Shown: positions 27,667 to 37,724, numbered from the stretch's first letter. The stretch is DNA of 64,000 bases from CAVXNB01 sp963763085 (GCA_963763085.1 CAVXNB010000001.1:248001-312000), one strand, 5' to 3'. A program made the numbers and translations. The notes: generated from the letters alone by a model not told the origin.

Positions 27667-28611
27667 ATGCCGGTCGTGCTGGGCCTGGACTTCGGCGGCA
27701 CGAAGATCGCGACGGCCGTCTGTGATCTCTCCGGCGCTCGCCTCGGCGAGGCAACGGTGGCCGTCGACCGGTCACAAGGAGCCTCGGTGAACCTCGGTCT
27801 CGGCATCGAGGCAGCGCGCAAGCTGCTCGTATCGGTCGTCCCGGACGAGTCCCTGGTCGCCGTCGGCGCCTGCACGTTCGGCATCCCGACCGCACAGGGA
27901 GCCGAGCTGGCACCGGCGATCCCCGGTTGGGGTCGGCTCGCGCTCGAGGCCGAGCTGCGGACGGCCTTCGACGGGGTCGAGGTCGTGCTCTCCAACGACG
28001 TGAAGGCAGCGGCGGAGGCCGAGGTGCGCTGGGGCGCTCTCGCCGGCTTCGATCCGGCCGTGTACCTGAACCTCGGGACCGGGCTGGCGGTCGCGATCGT
28101 GTGCGACGGACAGGTGGTCCACGGCGCCCACGGGGCAGCGGGCGAGATCGCCTACAACCTGCGGTCGGTCGCCGACGTCGGGCTCGACCTGGCCGACCGG
28201 GTGCTTCTCGAGGACGTTGTCAGCGGGCGGGCGCTCGAGGACAGAAGCCGCCTCGCGGGACGCGACGTCCCCCCGGCCGAGCTCCTGCAGCCGGCTTCCG
28301 ACGGGTCGGAGACGAGCGAGGTCATCGAGGACTTCCTGGCCGGGCTCTGCTTTCACATGGTCAATCTCGCCGTGACGCTCGATCCGGCGAGGATTGCGGT
28401 CGGCGGTGGAATCGTGCGGTCGTGGCACCGGGTCGGGCCGAGGCTGCGCGAAGCGTTGACGGCAGGGGTGCCGTTCCCACCCGAGCTTGTCATCGCGGCG
28501 TTCCCGTACGACGCGTCCCTCGTCGGCGCGTTGGCGCTCGGGGTCGACGCCGCCCGTGCAAGGTACGCAACCGAGAATCTGGCTACGAATTGGGGGAGGA
28601 GATCATCATGA
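27667..28611 (+). CDS. ROK family sugar kinase
   Basis: The 314-residue ROK kinase starts GLDFGGTKIA, the phosphate-binding motif, and has SNDVKAAAEAEVRWG (catalytic Asp region), NLGTGLAVAIV and GAHGAAGEIAYNL. ROK kinases phosphorylate glucose, N-acetylglucosamine or N-acetylmannosamine at the 6-position or similar. The usual zinc-binding CxCGxxGC motif is not present after the GAAGEI block, so it may be a divergent member. It overlaps the start of the binding-protein gene by 4 bp and probably leads the transporter operon. Confidence 0.85.
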   Translation: MPVVLGLDFGGTKIATAVCDLSGARLGEATVAVDRSQGASVNLGLGIEAARKLLVSVVPDESLVAVGACTFGIPTAQGAELAPAIPGWGRLALEAELRTAFDGVEVVLSNDVKAAAEAEVRWGALAGFDPAVYLNLGTGLAVAIVCDGQVVHGAHGAAGEIAYNLRSVADVGLDLADRVLLEDVVSGRALEDRSRLAGRDVPPAELLQPASDGSETSEVIEDFLAGLCFHMVNLAVTLDPARIAVGGGIVRSWHRVGPRLREALTAGVPFPPELVIAAFPYDASLVGALALGVDAARARYATENLATNWGRRSS

Positions 28612-30287
28612 AGCGCATAAGGCGACTTGGCGCGATGCTCGTGCTCGCTGGACTCTTGGCGGCGTGTGGGAGTAGTGCGGCCGGCGGGGGCGGTGGTGGT
28701 GGTGGTGGCGGGGGCTCCGGAATCGGAGGCGTCGTCACGATCTCGAACGAGAGCGGCTCACTCTGGACCTGTGACTTCAACCCCTTCAACCCCTCGGTGC
28801 TCTTCCTCTCGTTCGGGCCCGTATACGAGCCGCTCGCCTTCGTCAACACGCTCCAGAACGAGAAGACGACCCCATGGCTGGCCACGTCCTACATCTGGAG
28901 CAACTCGAACAAGACCCTGACATGGACCATTCGCAAAGGCGTGAAATGGTCCGACAACACGCCGCTCACGGCGGCGGACGTCGTCTACACGTTCTCGCTC
29001 CTGCACAAGTACCCAGCCCTCGACCTGCAGGCAGTGTGGTCGGTGCTCTCGAGCGTCACCCTCAAGGGCAGTGACCAGGTCGTCATGAACTTCAAGACCT
29101 CCGCGGTGCCGTACTTCTACTACATCGCCGATCAGACGCCGATCGTGCCGAAGCACATCTGGTCGAAGATCAAGAACCCGGTCACCTTCGGAGACCAGAC
29201 GCCCGTGGGCTCCGGCCCCTTCACGATGAACCGCTGCACCGGCCAGAACATCGAGTTTGTGAGGAATCCGAACTACTGGCAGCCGGGTCTGCCCAAGATC
29301 GACAAGGTGGAGTACCCGGCGTTCACGTCGAACGACACCGCCAACTCCTACCTCTCCGAAGGCCTGGCGCAATGGGGAAGCCAGTTCATCCCGAGCGTCA
29401 ACCGGGTCTACACCTCGAAGAACCCGAAGAACTTCCACTACTGGTACCCGCCGACGTCCAACGTCTCGATCTTCATGAATCTCACCGAGGCGCCGCTGAA
29501 CGATCCGGTATTGCGCCGGGCGATGGCCTATGCCATCAACCGCAGCCGTGTGTCGCAGATCGGTGAGTCCGGCTACCAGCCACCCTCCAACCAGACCGGG
29601 ATCGTGCTGCCGACGTTCCGCTCCTGGTACGACTCAAGCGCGGCGGCCTCGTACGACTACACTTACAACCCTCAAAAGGCGATCTCGCTCCTCGAGTCCG
29701 CCGGCTACAAGAGGGGATCCGACGGCATCTTCCAGAGCCCGTCGGGGACACCGCTCTCGTTCTCCATGTTGAACATCGGCGACTACTCCGACTGGGTGGC
29801 GTCGGCCGCAGTGGTCCAGTCCGACCTCGCGGCGGTCGGCATCAAGGTCACCACCGAGAACCTGTCGAGCACTGACTACGACAATGACCTTTACAACGGC
29901 AAGTACCAGCTCGCCTACGGGGCGGAGAACGGCGGCCCGTCTCCGTACTACGAGCTTCGCCAGCTGCTCTACGGTCCGAACTCCGCCCCGATCGGCCAGA
30001 CCGCGTCGACGAACTGGGAGCGCTACATCTCCCCGGCAACCGACAAACTGCTCGACGAGTTCGGCGCCACGACCGACGTGGCGACTCAGCACGCGATCAT
30101 GGACCAGCTCCAGGAGGTCATGCTGAAGGACGTGCCGGTCATCCCAATGACCGAGCAGGTCGACTGGTACCAGTACGACACCCAGAGCATCGGCGGCTGG
30201 GTCACCCCGTCAGATCCGTACGCGCAGCCGTCAGCGTTCAACAATCCCGACATCGAGGTGATGCTGCTCCACCTCTACTCGAAGTAG
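28608..30287 (+). CDS. ABC transporter substrate-binding lipoprotein, Opp/Dpp (SBP family 5) type
   Basis: This 559-residue solute-binding lipoprotein has a signal peptide with lipobox LAAC and lipidated Cys20, followed by a run of glycines that tethers it to the membrane. The rest matches family 5 binding proteins: VYEPLAFVN, LTWTIRKGVKWSDNTPLTAADVVYTF, GSGPFTMNR, and LRRAMAYAINRSRV. Family members bind peptides, nickel or oligosaccharides; with GH20 and aminosugar kinases nearby, a chito-oligosaccharide is the best guess. ATG 28608 follows a strong GGGGGAGGAG site. The pair of permeases follows after 45 bp. Confidence 0.9.
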   Translation: MKRIRRLGAMLVLAGLLAACGSSAAGGGGGGGGGGGSGIGGVVTISNESGSLWTCDFNPFNPSVLFLSFGPVYEPLAFVNTLQNEKTTPWLATSYIWSNSNKTLTWTIRKGVKWSDNTPLTAADVVYTFSLLHKYPALDLQAVWSVLSSVTLKGSDQVVMNFKTSAVPYFYYIADQTPIVPKHIWSKIKNPVTFGDQTPVGSGPFTMNRCTGQNIEFVRNPNYWQPGLPKIDKVEYPAFTSNDTANSYLSEGLAQWGSQFIPSVNRVYTSKNPKNFHYWYPPTSNVSIFMNLTEAPLNDPVLRRAMAYAINRSRVSQIGESGYQPPSNQTGIVLPTFRSWYDSSAAASYDYTYNPQKAISLLESAGYKRGSDGIFQSPSGTPLSFSMLNIGDYSDWVASAAVVQSDLAAVGIKVTTENLSSTDYDNDLYNGKYQLAYGAENGGPSPYYELRQLLYGPNSAPIGQTASTNWERYISPATDKLLDEFGATTDVATQHAIMDQLQEVMLKDVPVIPMTEQVDWYQYDTQSIGGWVTPSDPYAQPSAFNNPDIEVMLLHLYSK

Positions 30288-30332
30288 CAGACTCGCGACC
30301 GTGGGCGGAGCACCGGCGCCGGGACGAGCATC

Positions 30333-31316
30333 GTGAGGTTCGTCCTCCGCCGGCTGGGGTTCTTCGTCGTGACGCTCTGGGCGGCGCTCACGATCAACTT
30401 CGTGCTGCCCCGTCTCATGCCGGGCAACCCGGCGCTGGCGATGATGGCCCGCTATCACGGGCGGCTGAACGGTTCGGCGCTGAAGGCGCTCGAAGTCGCC
30501 TTTGGCGTCAACACCCACGAGAACGTCTTCGTGGCCTACTTCCAGTATCTAGGCAACTGCTTCACCGGAAACTTCGGAAGGTCCATCACGTTCTTCCCGG
30601 AGTCCGTGACCCAGGTGGTACTGAGCGCCCTGCCGTGGACGCTCGGCCTGGTGGGCGTGACGACGGTCCTGGCGTTCGTTCTCGGGACCCTGATCGGCAC
30701 CGTCGACGCGTGGCGCCGAGGGGGGCGCTTCGACAGCTTCCTGCCGCCGATCTTCGTGATCACCTCCGCCTTCCCGTACTTCTGGATCGCACTCATGGCC
30801 ATCCTGCTGTTCTCGATCACCTTGAATTGGCTGCCACTCGGCTTCGGGTACGACACGAGCCTCACGCCCTCGTGGTCGTGGGCGTTCATCTCGAACGTGC
30901 TCGTGCACGCGATCCTGCCGGCCGCCACGATCCTCGTCACCTCGATAGGAGGCTGGATCCTCACCATGCGCAACAACATGGTGACGGTCCTCGCCGAGGA
31001 CTACGTCCGGATGGCACGTGCGAAGGGCCTGTCGTCGTCGCGGGTCATGTGGGGCTATGCGGGCCGCAACGCCATCCTCCCGAACCTGTCGGGATTCGCC
31101 ATGTCGCTCGGCTTCGTCGTGAGCGGCGCCATCCTCGTCGAGTACGTGTTCTCGTACCCGGGCCTCGGATGGATGCTGCTGCAGGCGGTGGAGAACGAGG
31201 ACTATCCGCTCATGCAGGCTTTGTTTCTGCTGATCACAGTCGCCGTCCTCGTGGCCGTCGTCGCCGTCGACTTCGTGACGTTCTGGCTCGATCCCAGGAC
31301 CCGGACCGACGGGTAG
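30333..31316 (+). CDS. ABC transporter permease, DppB/OppB type
   Basis: This is a 327-residue integral membrane permease. It begins with RFVLRRLGFFVVTLWAALTINFVLPRLMPGNP, the hallmark DppB start, and has the EAA-type cytosolic loop YVRMARAKGLSSSRVMWGYAGRNAILP (its A-x-A-K-G interface contacts the ATPases). Several hydrophobic segments follow. It pairs with the permease at 31324 and both serve the binding protein upstream. The start is GTG 30333. Confidence 0.9.
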   Translation: MRFVLRRLGFFVVTLWAALTINFVLPRLMPGNPALAMMARYHGRLNGSALKALEVAFGVNTHENVFVAYFQYLGNCFTGNFGRSITFFPESVTQVVLSALPWTLGLVGVTTVLAFVLGTLIGTVDAWRRGGRFDSFLPPIFVITSAFPYFWIALMAILLFSITLNWLPLGFGYDTSLTPSWSWAFISNVLVHAILPAATILVTSIGGWILTMRNNMVTVLAEDYVRMARAKGLSSSRVMWGYAGRNAILPNLSGFAMSLGFVVSGAILVEYVFSYPGLGWMLLQAVENEDYPLMQALFLLITVAVLVAVVAVDFVTFWLDPRTRTDG

Positions 31317-31323
31317 GGGCGAG

Positions 31324-32271
31324 ATGGCGGTCCAGACGATCCTCGAGCCCGGGCCGATCGCCGCACCGGCGCGGCAGGGGGCCGGTGCCCGGGCGGCGCA
31401 CGGCCTGCTCAGCGCCGTGCGGTCGAACCGCAAGGCGACGGCCGGCTTTGCCCTCTTCGCCGTCTTCTGCGTCATGGCGGCGGTGCCGGGCCTGATCGCG
31501 CCGTACAGCCCGACGGCGATGATCTTTCCCCAGAACGCACCGCCGTCGCTTCACCACCTGCTCGGTACGACGTCCTACGGCCAGGACATCTTCTCCCAGC
31601 TGATCTGGGGAGCGCGCCAGTCGATGATCATCGCCCTCGCCGTCGGGCTGTTGTCCACGGTGATATCGGTGATCGTGGGCGTGTCTTCGGCCTATCTCGG
31701 CGGTTTCGCCGACGACGGCCTGTCGGTCGTGACCGACGTCTTCCTCGTGATCCCGACCTTCCCGCTCATCGTGGTCATCGCCGCCTACGCGAGAAACGGT
31801 GGCACCGCCATGCTCATCGCCGTCCTCGTCATCACCGGCTGGTCTTACGGGGCCCGGCAATTGCGAGCCCAGACACTCTCCTTGCGCCGGCGGGACTTCC
31901 TCGAGTCGGCACGGGTGCGCGGCGAGCGGTCGCTCTACATCATCGTCGTCGAGGTGCTGCCGTCGATGACCTCGCTCATCGTCGCCAGCTTCCTCGGAGC
32001 GGCGTTGTACGCCGTGCTGGCGGCGGCGAGCCTCCAGTTCGTAGGCCTCGGCGACACGAGCACGGTCAGCTGGGGCACGATGCTCTACTTCGCGGAGAAC
32101 AACGAGGCTCTCGCGGCCGGGACGCCGCTCTGGGCGATCATGCCCGGGTTGTGCGTGGCGCTCCTCGGCGCGTCGTTCGCGCTCTTGAACTACGCCTTCG
32201 ACGAGATCAGCAATCCGGCCCTGCGGCCAGTCAGGATGAAGAAGCTCCGTGGACGACGCGTCGATTCTTGA
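31324..32271 (+). CDS. ABC transporter permease, DppC/OppC type
   Basis: The 315-residue permease has a soluble N-terminus, a first membrane helix with TAGFALFAVFCVMAAVPGL, and the DppC motif LLGTTSYGQDIFSQLIWGARQSM. The coupling loop is SLRRRDFLESARVRGERSLYIIV. It starts 7 bp after the first permease and its end overlaps the ATPase gene by 23 bp, showing a tight operon. The protein forms the second half of the translocation pore. Confidence 0.9.
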   Translation: MAVQTILEPGPIAAPARQGAGARAAHGLLSAVRSNRKATAGFALFAVFCVMAAVPGLIAPYSPTAMIFPQNAPPSLHHLLGTTSYGQDIFSQLIWGARQSMIIALAVGLLSTVISVIVGVSSAYLGGFADDGLSVVTDVFLVIPTFPLIVVIAAYARNGGTAMLIAVLVITGWSYGARQLRAQTLSLRRRDFLESARVRGERSLYIIVVEVLPSMTSLIVASFLGAALYAVLAAASLQFVGLGDTSTVSWGTMLYFAENNEALAAGTPLWAIMPGLCVALLGASFALLNYAFDEISNPALRPVRMKKLRGRRVDS

Positions 32272-33217
32272 GGTCCGCGACCTCTCGGTCGCATACGCCA
32301 CCGCGGCCGGGCCTGTCGTGGCCGTCGACTCCGTCTCGTTCGAGGTCGGGCGCCGGGAATTCCTCGCCGTTGTGGGCGAGTCCGGCTGCGGGAAGTCGAC
32401 GCTGCTGTTCGCGGTCGCCCAGCTGCTCTTTCCGCCGGCGGAGATCACGGCCGGGAGCGTCGTGTTCAAGGGCAGGGATCTCGTCGGGCTCACCGACAAG
32501 GTGCTCCGGCATCTCCGTTGGAAGGAGTATTCGGTCGTAATGCAGAGCGCGATGAACGCGCTGAACCCGGTGAAGTCGATCGCCAGCCAGTTCAAAGACG
32601 CCATGGACGCCCACAGCAACCTTTCGCGCAAGGCGGTGAGGGAGCGGTCGGCCGAGGTCTTGCAGATGGTGGGGATCGACCCGGTTCATCTCGACAGCCA
32701 TCCCCACCAGCTGAGCGGCGGGATGCGCCAACGCGCCATGATCGCGATGGCGCTGCTCTTCACGCCGGACCTCGTGATCATGGACGAGCCGACGTCCGCG
32801 CTCGACGTCGTCGCCCAGCGCTCGCTCATGGTCCAGATCAAGCAGCTGCAGCAAGAGCTCGGTTTCGCGGTCATCTTCGTGACTCACGACATGTCGCTCG
32901 TCAGCCACTTCTCGGACCGCCTCGCGGTCATGTACGCCGGCCAGGTTGCCGAGCTCGGGCGAACCTCGCAGGTCTTCGACAAGCCGCTCCACCCGTACTC
33001 GAAGGGCCTGCTAGAGGCGTTCCCCTCCATCCGCGGACCGAAGCTGCCCCTCGTCGGCATCCCCGGCAGCCCGCCGGACCTGGCCCGGCCGCCCACTGGA
33101 TGCCGTTTCCAGCCACGCTGCCCCGAGGCAATGGCCGACTGCCCGTTGCGCCAGCCCGAGCTCTACGAGGTGGAGGACTCGCTGGTGCGCTGTCTACAGT
33201 ACGACCCGCTCCGATGA
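32249..33217 (+). CDS. ABC transporter ATPase, DppD/OppD type
   Basis: This 322-residue nucleotide-binding subunit has Walker A GESGCGKS, Q-loop MQSAMNALNP, signature LSGGMRQR, Walker B VIMDEPTSALD, H-loop THDM, and the C-terminal oligopeptide-transporter tail FQPRCPEAMADCPLRQPEL. The cysteines in that tail are typical of DppD/F and may bind an iron-sulfur cluster. It powers import together with the DppF-type ATPase, whose start overlaps its stop (ATGA). Confidence 0.92.
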   Translation: MDDASILEVRDLSVAYATAAGPVVAVDSVSFEVGRREFLAVVGESGCGKSTLLFAVAQLLFPPAEITAGSVVFKGRDLVGLTDKVLRHLRWKEYSVVMQSAMNALNPVKSIASQFKDAMDAHSNLSRKAVRERSAEVLQMVGIDPVHLDSHPHQLSGGMRQRAMIAMALLFTPDLVIMDEPTSALDVVAQRSLMVQIKQLQQELGFAVIFVTHDMSLVSHFSDRLAVMYAGQVAELGRTSQVFDKPLHPYSKGLLEAFPSIRGPKLPLVGIPGSPPDLARPPTGCRFQPRCPEAMADCPLRQPELYEVEDSLVRCLQYDPLR

Positions 33218-34230
33218 GCCCGCTGCTGAGAACCGAGGGACTGACCAAGCATTTCAAGCTCGGCGGGCTCTTCTCGAGCCACTGGCTGCACGCGGTCGAC
33301 GACGTCGACATCGAGATCGGAGAGCGCCAGATCGTCGCCCTCGTGGGCGAGAGCGGCAGCGGCAAGTCCACCGTCGCCCGCTTGCTGGCGAGGGTCTACC
33401 GCCCCACGAGCGGCGAGATCTTCTTCGAGGAGCGCCCAATTTCCTCGTTGCGGTCCCGGGCCGACACGCTCGATTATCGGGGCAAGGTACCGATGGTCTT
33501 CCAGGACCCCTACAGCTCTCTGAACCCGACGTTCCGGGGAGCCCACGGCATCGAGCGAGGGGTGAAGCTGCACCGCCGCGACCTGTCGCGTGCCGAGCGC
33601 CGGGCCGAGGCCGTCCGCGTGCTGGAGGCGGTGGGGCTCGTGCCGGCGTCGGCGTTTCTCGAGAAGTACCCCTACGAGATGAGCGGGGGCCAGCGCCAGC
33701 GGATCGGTTTCGCCCAGGCGTTGGCGTATCGCCCGAAGCTGATCCTGGCCGACGAGCCGGTGTCCATGCTCGACGTCTCGATCCGGGTCGGCCTGCTGAA
33801 CTTGATGGCCGGGCTGCGCGAGACCGAAGGCGTCTCGATCCTCTACATCACCCACGACATCGCCAGCGCACGCTATGTGGCCGACCGCCTGGTCGTGATG
33901 TACGCCGGGCACGTCGTCGAGCAGGGTCCGACCGAGGAGGTCCTGTCGAACCCGAAACATCCCTATACCCAGCTCCTCCTCTCCGCCGTCCCCGACCCCC
34001 GCGCGCCCTTGACGGTCCCGTCGGAGGACGAGGTCGGCGAGCCTCCCCGCGTCATCGACCCTGGCGAGGGCTGCCGGTTCCGCCGGCGCTGCCCGTACGC
34101 GGTGGAGACCTGCGCGACGGTGACGCCGCGGCTGCGTCTCATGCGAGTCGATCATCTTGCCGCCTGTCACGTCGCAGAGCCGGAAGTGCCGAGCTCGGCG
34201 CTCTCACCCGCCCCCGAGGCTCAGCAGTGA
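33214..34230 (+). CDS. ABC transporter ATPase, DppF/OppF type
   Basis: This 338-residue partner ATPase has Walker A GESGSGKS, Q-loop FQDPYSSLNPTF, signature MSGGQRQRIGF, Walker B ILADEPVSMLDVS, H-loop ITHD and the C-terminal FRRRCPYAVETCATVTP. It starts at an ATGA overlap with the first ATPase and its stop overlaps the GTG of the hexosaminidase gene, so transport and hydrolysis genes are translated together. Confidence 0.92.
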   Translation: MSPLLRTEGLTKHFKLGGLFSSHWLHAVDDVDIEIGERQIVALVGESGSGKSTVARLLARVYRPTSGEIFFEERPISSLRSRADTLDYRGKVPMVFQDPYSSLNPTFRGAHGIERGVKLHRRDLSRAERRAEAVRVLEAVGLVPASAFLEKYPYEMSGGQRQRIGFAQALAYRPKLILADEPVSMLDVSIRVGLLNLMAGLRETEGVSILYITHDIASARYVADRLVVMYAGHVVEQGPTEEVLSNPKHPYTQLLLSAVPDPRAPLTVPSEDEVGEPPRVIDPGEGCRFRRRCPYAVETCATVTPRLRLMRVDHLAACHVAEPEVPSSALSPAPEAQQ

Positions 34231-35802
34231 TCCCGCGGCCGGCCCGCCGGAGCTCCACAGGCGCTCCGGCACGCCTGTCGAACGGACTCGTCATCGCGAC
34301 CGACGAGGCCTCGGCCGGCGCCGCATCGCTGCTGCGCGCCGAGCTCGAGGCGGCGACGCGATGGCGGATCGAGGTCCGCGACGCCGGCGAGCACGGCCCG
34401 CACGGCACGGTCACCCTGCGGGTCGAGCCCGGTGCCGGTGCCGGCCGGTCGCCCGACAGCTACCGGCTCGTATCGCACACGGGCGGCGTCGACATCACCG
34501 GGACGGGGCCAGCGGGCGTCTTCTACGGGACCCGCTCCCTGCTTCAGCTTCTCCCGGCCGCATGCTTGCGCTCGGCGCCCTCGGGCGAGCTGCCGGCGGT
34601 CGTGGAGGTGGCGGGGACCGATATCGAGGACGGGCCGCGTTTTGGATGGCGGGGCGCCCATCTCGACGTATCTCGGCATTTCATGCCGAAGACATTCGTC
34701 CTGCGCCTGATCGACGTCCTCGCGTTGCACAAGATGAACGTGCTCCACCTCCACCTCACCGACGACCAGGGCTGGCGGTTCCCAGTCGAGAAGTGGCCGC
34801 GGCTCACCGAGGTCGGGGCCTGGCGGCGCGAGTCGAGCTCGGGGGACGTCGCGGAGCATCGCTTCGACGGAGCGCCTCACGGCGGCTTCTACTCCAAGGC
34901 GGACCTGCACGAGATTGTCGCCTACGCGGCCCGGCGCCTCGTGACGGTCGTGCCGGAGATCGACATGCCCGGTCACATGCAGGCGGCGATCGCCGCCTAC
35001 CCGGAGCTGGGTAACACGGGCGAACCACTCGAGGTGCTCACGAGCTGGGGCATCAGCGATCACGTCCTCAACTTGGACGAGCCGACGATCCAATTCTGCT
35101 TCGACGTGCTCGGCGAGCTCCTCGAGGTCTTCCCGTCGACATGGATCCACATCGGCGGCGACGAGTGCCCGACTGCCGAGTGGGAGGTGAGCGCCCGAGC
35201 CCGCCGGCGCATGCGTGAGCTCGGGCTCGAGGACGCCCGCTCCCTGCAGGGATGGATGACGACGCGTCTGGCGGAGTTCCTCGTCCGAGCGCGGCCGGAC
35301 TCTCGTCGGCTGGGACGAGATCCTCGACGCCGGCGCTCCGAAGGACGCCGTGGTCATGGCGTGGCGCGGCCAGCATCGAGGCGCGTCCGCGGTCCGGGCA
35401 GGACACGACGTGGTCATGGCGCCCGAGCAGTGGCTCTATTTCGACTGGGCCTACGCCGACGACCCTCGCGAGCCGCCGGCGATCCGCGCCGCAACGAGTA
35501 CAGAGCGCGTCTATGGCTACGAGCCGACTCCCACCGGGCTCGGAGGCGAGGAACGCCAGCGGGTGCTCGGCGCCCAGTGCCAGCTCTGGACCGAGTACGT
35601 CAGTGACCCGCTCCACGCCGAGTACATGTACTTCCCGCGGGCGTGCGCCTTCTCCGAAGTGGTCTGGTCGCCGGCTGACCGCGAGTGGGCGGAGTTCCTG
35701 CCCCGACTGAGCGAGCACCTGACTCGGCTCGATGCGCTCGGGGTGACCTACCGGCCCCTGGACGGCCCGAAACCTGGCCAAGCCGCCACCTGGCCGGCCT
35801 GA
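34227..35802 (+). CDS. beta-N-acetylhexosaminidase, GH20 family (one frameshift)
   Basis: GH20 enzymes release terminal GlcNAc or GalNAc from oligosaccharides using the substrate acetamido group. The protein shows the N-terminal GH20b domain, then FGWRGAHLDVSRHFMPK, HKMNVLHLHLTDDQGW, EIDMPGH and the catalytic pair in HIGGDECP (Asp-Glu). After about residue 350 the frame breaks near 35284; one base on, it resumes as GRTLVGWDEILDAGAP and continues to LWTEYVSDPLHAEYMYFPR and the stop at 35800-35802. One extra C explains this. No signal peptide is seen, so it acts in the cytoplasm on imported oligosaccharides. It lies in the same operon as the transporter. Confidence 0.88.
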
Positions 35803-35806
35803 TCCG

Positions 35807-36826
35807 ATGAGCCTCCTCGATGCGGGCTCGGTGGCGGCGGGGCTTGGCTTCGACGAGGAGCTCGATCGCTGGGCGGCCGGGCTCGGGACGATCGACCCGG
35901 TGCCGGGCGCCCTGCAGCTACCTGCCCGCCCGGTGGCCGCGGCGCAGCTCGCCCGCCTCGGCGTCGCCGAAGAGGACGCCGTCGAGCCCCTGGAGTCGCT
36001 GTCATCGTTGCAGTCCGAGCCCGAGCTCCGGTGGCTGCTGGAGCGATGCCGCCACCGCGTCCTCGCCCGGCTCGGGCGCGACGCGCCGGCGGGGGAGCGG
36101 TGGCCGCAGCTGCCTGCTGAGCTCGGTGCCGCCGGCCGCTCGTTCTACGTGCACCTCTACCTGGCCGTGATGCCCGAAACCCTCGCCTGGCACCGCCGCC
36201 ACGACCTGCCGGAGGCGGTGTCCTGGGCGACGCTGGCGGATCTGGGCCGCCACATGGCGATCCATCGGCGGATGTATGGCAGGACCGGGGTCGACGAGCC
36301 GTGGTGGATGATGCTGCATCTCCGCGGGGAGCTCCTCGAGTGCGGTCGCCTCCAGTTCGACCGCCACCGCATCGGCCCGTCGCACGAGATCTGGTTCCCG
36401 GACGAGGAGGCACAGGCGCTGGGGCCGGGCTTCAGGATCGGCGACCCGGCGCTCGGCATCCACATCCCCGAGACCGGCCCGCTCACGTCGCAGAGCTGCG
36501 AGGCGTCGCTTCGCCAGGCGCGCTCGCTGTTCGACCGGTGTTTTCCGGATGCGAACCGGAGGATCGCGACCTGCACCTCCTGGCTACTAGACGACCAGCT
36601 GGCCGCCTACCTGGCGCCCGGGTCGAACATCCTGGGCTTCCAACGGCTCTTCGAGCTGGTCGACGGCCACGAGGACGACGACGAGGAGATCCTGACCTTC
36701 GTCTTCCGCAGACCGGGCGCCGCGCTCGGCGACCTGCCGCAGGACACCGCCCTCGAGCGTGCCGTCGTCGAGCACCTGGCGGCCGGACGGCATTGGCGCC
36801 TGCGGACCGGCTGGCTGAGGTTGTGA
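35807..36826 (+). CDS. acyltransferase-domain protein (NAT_N/GNAT_C-like), uncharacterised
   Basis: The 339-residue protein has the two-part layout of 'acyltransferase domain-containing proteins': an N-terminal helical part (residues about 20-150, with ELRWLLERCRHRVLARLG) and a C-terminal GNAT-like part (about 160-339) with MAIHRRMYGRTGVDE, LGIHIPETGPLTSQSCEASLRQAR and a long YLAPGSNILGFQRLFEL block. Family members often sit beside glycoside hydrolase or sugar-transport genes but their reaction is unknown. It begins 4 bp after the hexosaminidase stop, so it is in the amino-sugar operon. Acetyl transfer to an aminosugar is a reasonable guess. Confidence 0.7.
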   Translation: MSLLDAGSVAAGLGFDEELDRWAAGLGTIDPVPGALQLPARPVAAAQLARLGVAEEDAVEPLESLSSLQSEPELRWLLERCRHRVLARLGRDAPAGERWPQLPAELGAAGRSFYVHLYLAVMPETLAWHRRHDLPEAVSWATLADLGRHMAIHRRMYGRTGVDEPWWMMLHLRGELLECGRLQFDRHRIGPSHEIWFPDEEAQALGPGFRIGDPALGIHIPETGPLTSQSCEASLRQARSLFDRCFPDANRRIATCTSWLLDDQLAAYLAPGSNILGFQRLFELVDGHEDDDEEILTFVFRRPGAALGDLPQDTALERAVVEHLAAGRHWRLRTGWLRL

Positions 36827-36836
36827 GCCGCCGGAG

Positions 36837-37724
36837 CTATCCGGCTGCGGCGAGGGCGAGGTGGACGGCGCCGGCCACGGGGGGCTCCGACGCGGTCAGA
36901 ACGGGGGTCCCCGGAACGGCGGTCTCGATCGCGCACCGGGTCAGCGATGCGAGCCGATGGGAGCCCACCAGCAATCCGCCGGCAAGGACGACCGGGAGCG
37001 CCTCGGGAGCCTCGAGTCGCTCGATGACAGCGACGGCGATCGTTGCCAATGCGCCGGCGGCGGCCGCACGGATCGCGTCGCTCGAGGCGTCGGGCGTCGC
37101 GAGCACCAGCTCGGCGTGGCGCGCCCACTTGTCCGGCTGCGCACTCTCATAGAAACGATGCATCACCGTCGCCAAATCCCCCTCCCCAGTTGCGTCCATC
37201 AGCGCCACGCCGAGAGCTCCGACGGGCGCGTGGGACTCTTGCCGCCGCGCGACTTCCCGAAGCGCCTCCCTGACGATCCAGTAGCCGCTGCCCTCGTCGC
37301 CGAGGAGGTACCCCCAACCACCGGCTCGTTCCTCTCGTCCTGCGCGACGGCCGAGCGCGATGGACCCAGTGCCGGCCACGAGCGCCACGCCGTCTTCGAG
37401 CCTCTGAGCGGCGAGGACGAGGTGGGCGTCGTTGACGACGACGACGGTTCCGGTTGCCGTCATCGGCCCGAGGCGTCCCCGGAGGTAGGCGTCGCCCTCG
37501 CCGGCTCCTGTCCCCGCCGAGCCGACGCAGATCGCGTCCAGCCGGAGCCCGGAGGTCATCGGGAGCTTCGACAGCAGTTCGTCCAGGACCTCCGATGCCC
37601 GGGTACGACCGGCGGCGGTCAGGCTGGCGCTGCCGGCTCGCGCCTCAGCGACGAGGGCGCCGTCGCTGACGAGACGGGCTCGGGTGTGGGTTCCTCCGAT
37701 GTCGAGTCCCAGCACGGTGGTCAT
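36837..37724 (-). CDS. BadF/BadG-type N-acetylglucosamine kinase
   Basis: This 295-residue actin-fold kinase begins VLGLDIGGTHTRARLV (phosphate 1) and has VVVNDAHLVLAAQ, VALVAGTGSIALG and GGWGYLLGDEGSGYWI, which are characteristic of the eukaryotic-like GlcNAc kinase/BadF group. It would make GlcNAc-6-phosphate. ATG 37724 is preferred because an upstream extension would overlap the SIS gene. It lies 35 bp after the SIS gene on the same strand, so the two are an operon. A second, unrelated ROK kinase serves the same locus. Confidence 0.85.
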   Translation of the reverse strand: MTTVLGLDIGGTHTRARLVSDGALVAEARAGSASLTAAGRTRASEVLDELLSKLPMTSGLRLDAICVGSAGTGAGEGDAYLRGRLGPMTATGTVVVVNDAHLVLAAQRLEDGVALVAGTGSIALGRRAGREERAGGWGYLLGDEGSGYWIVREALREVARRQESHAPVGALGVALMDATGEGDLATVMHRFYESAQPDKWARHAELVLATPDASSDAIRAAAAGALATIAVAVIERLEAPEALPVVLAGGLLVGSHRLASLTRCAIETAVPGTPVLTASEPPVAGAVHLALAAAG

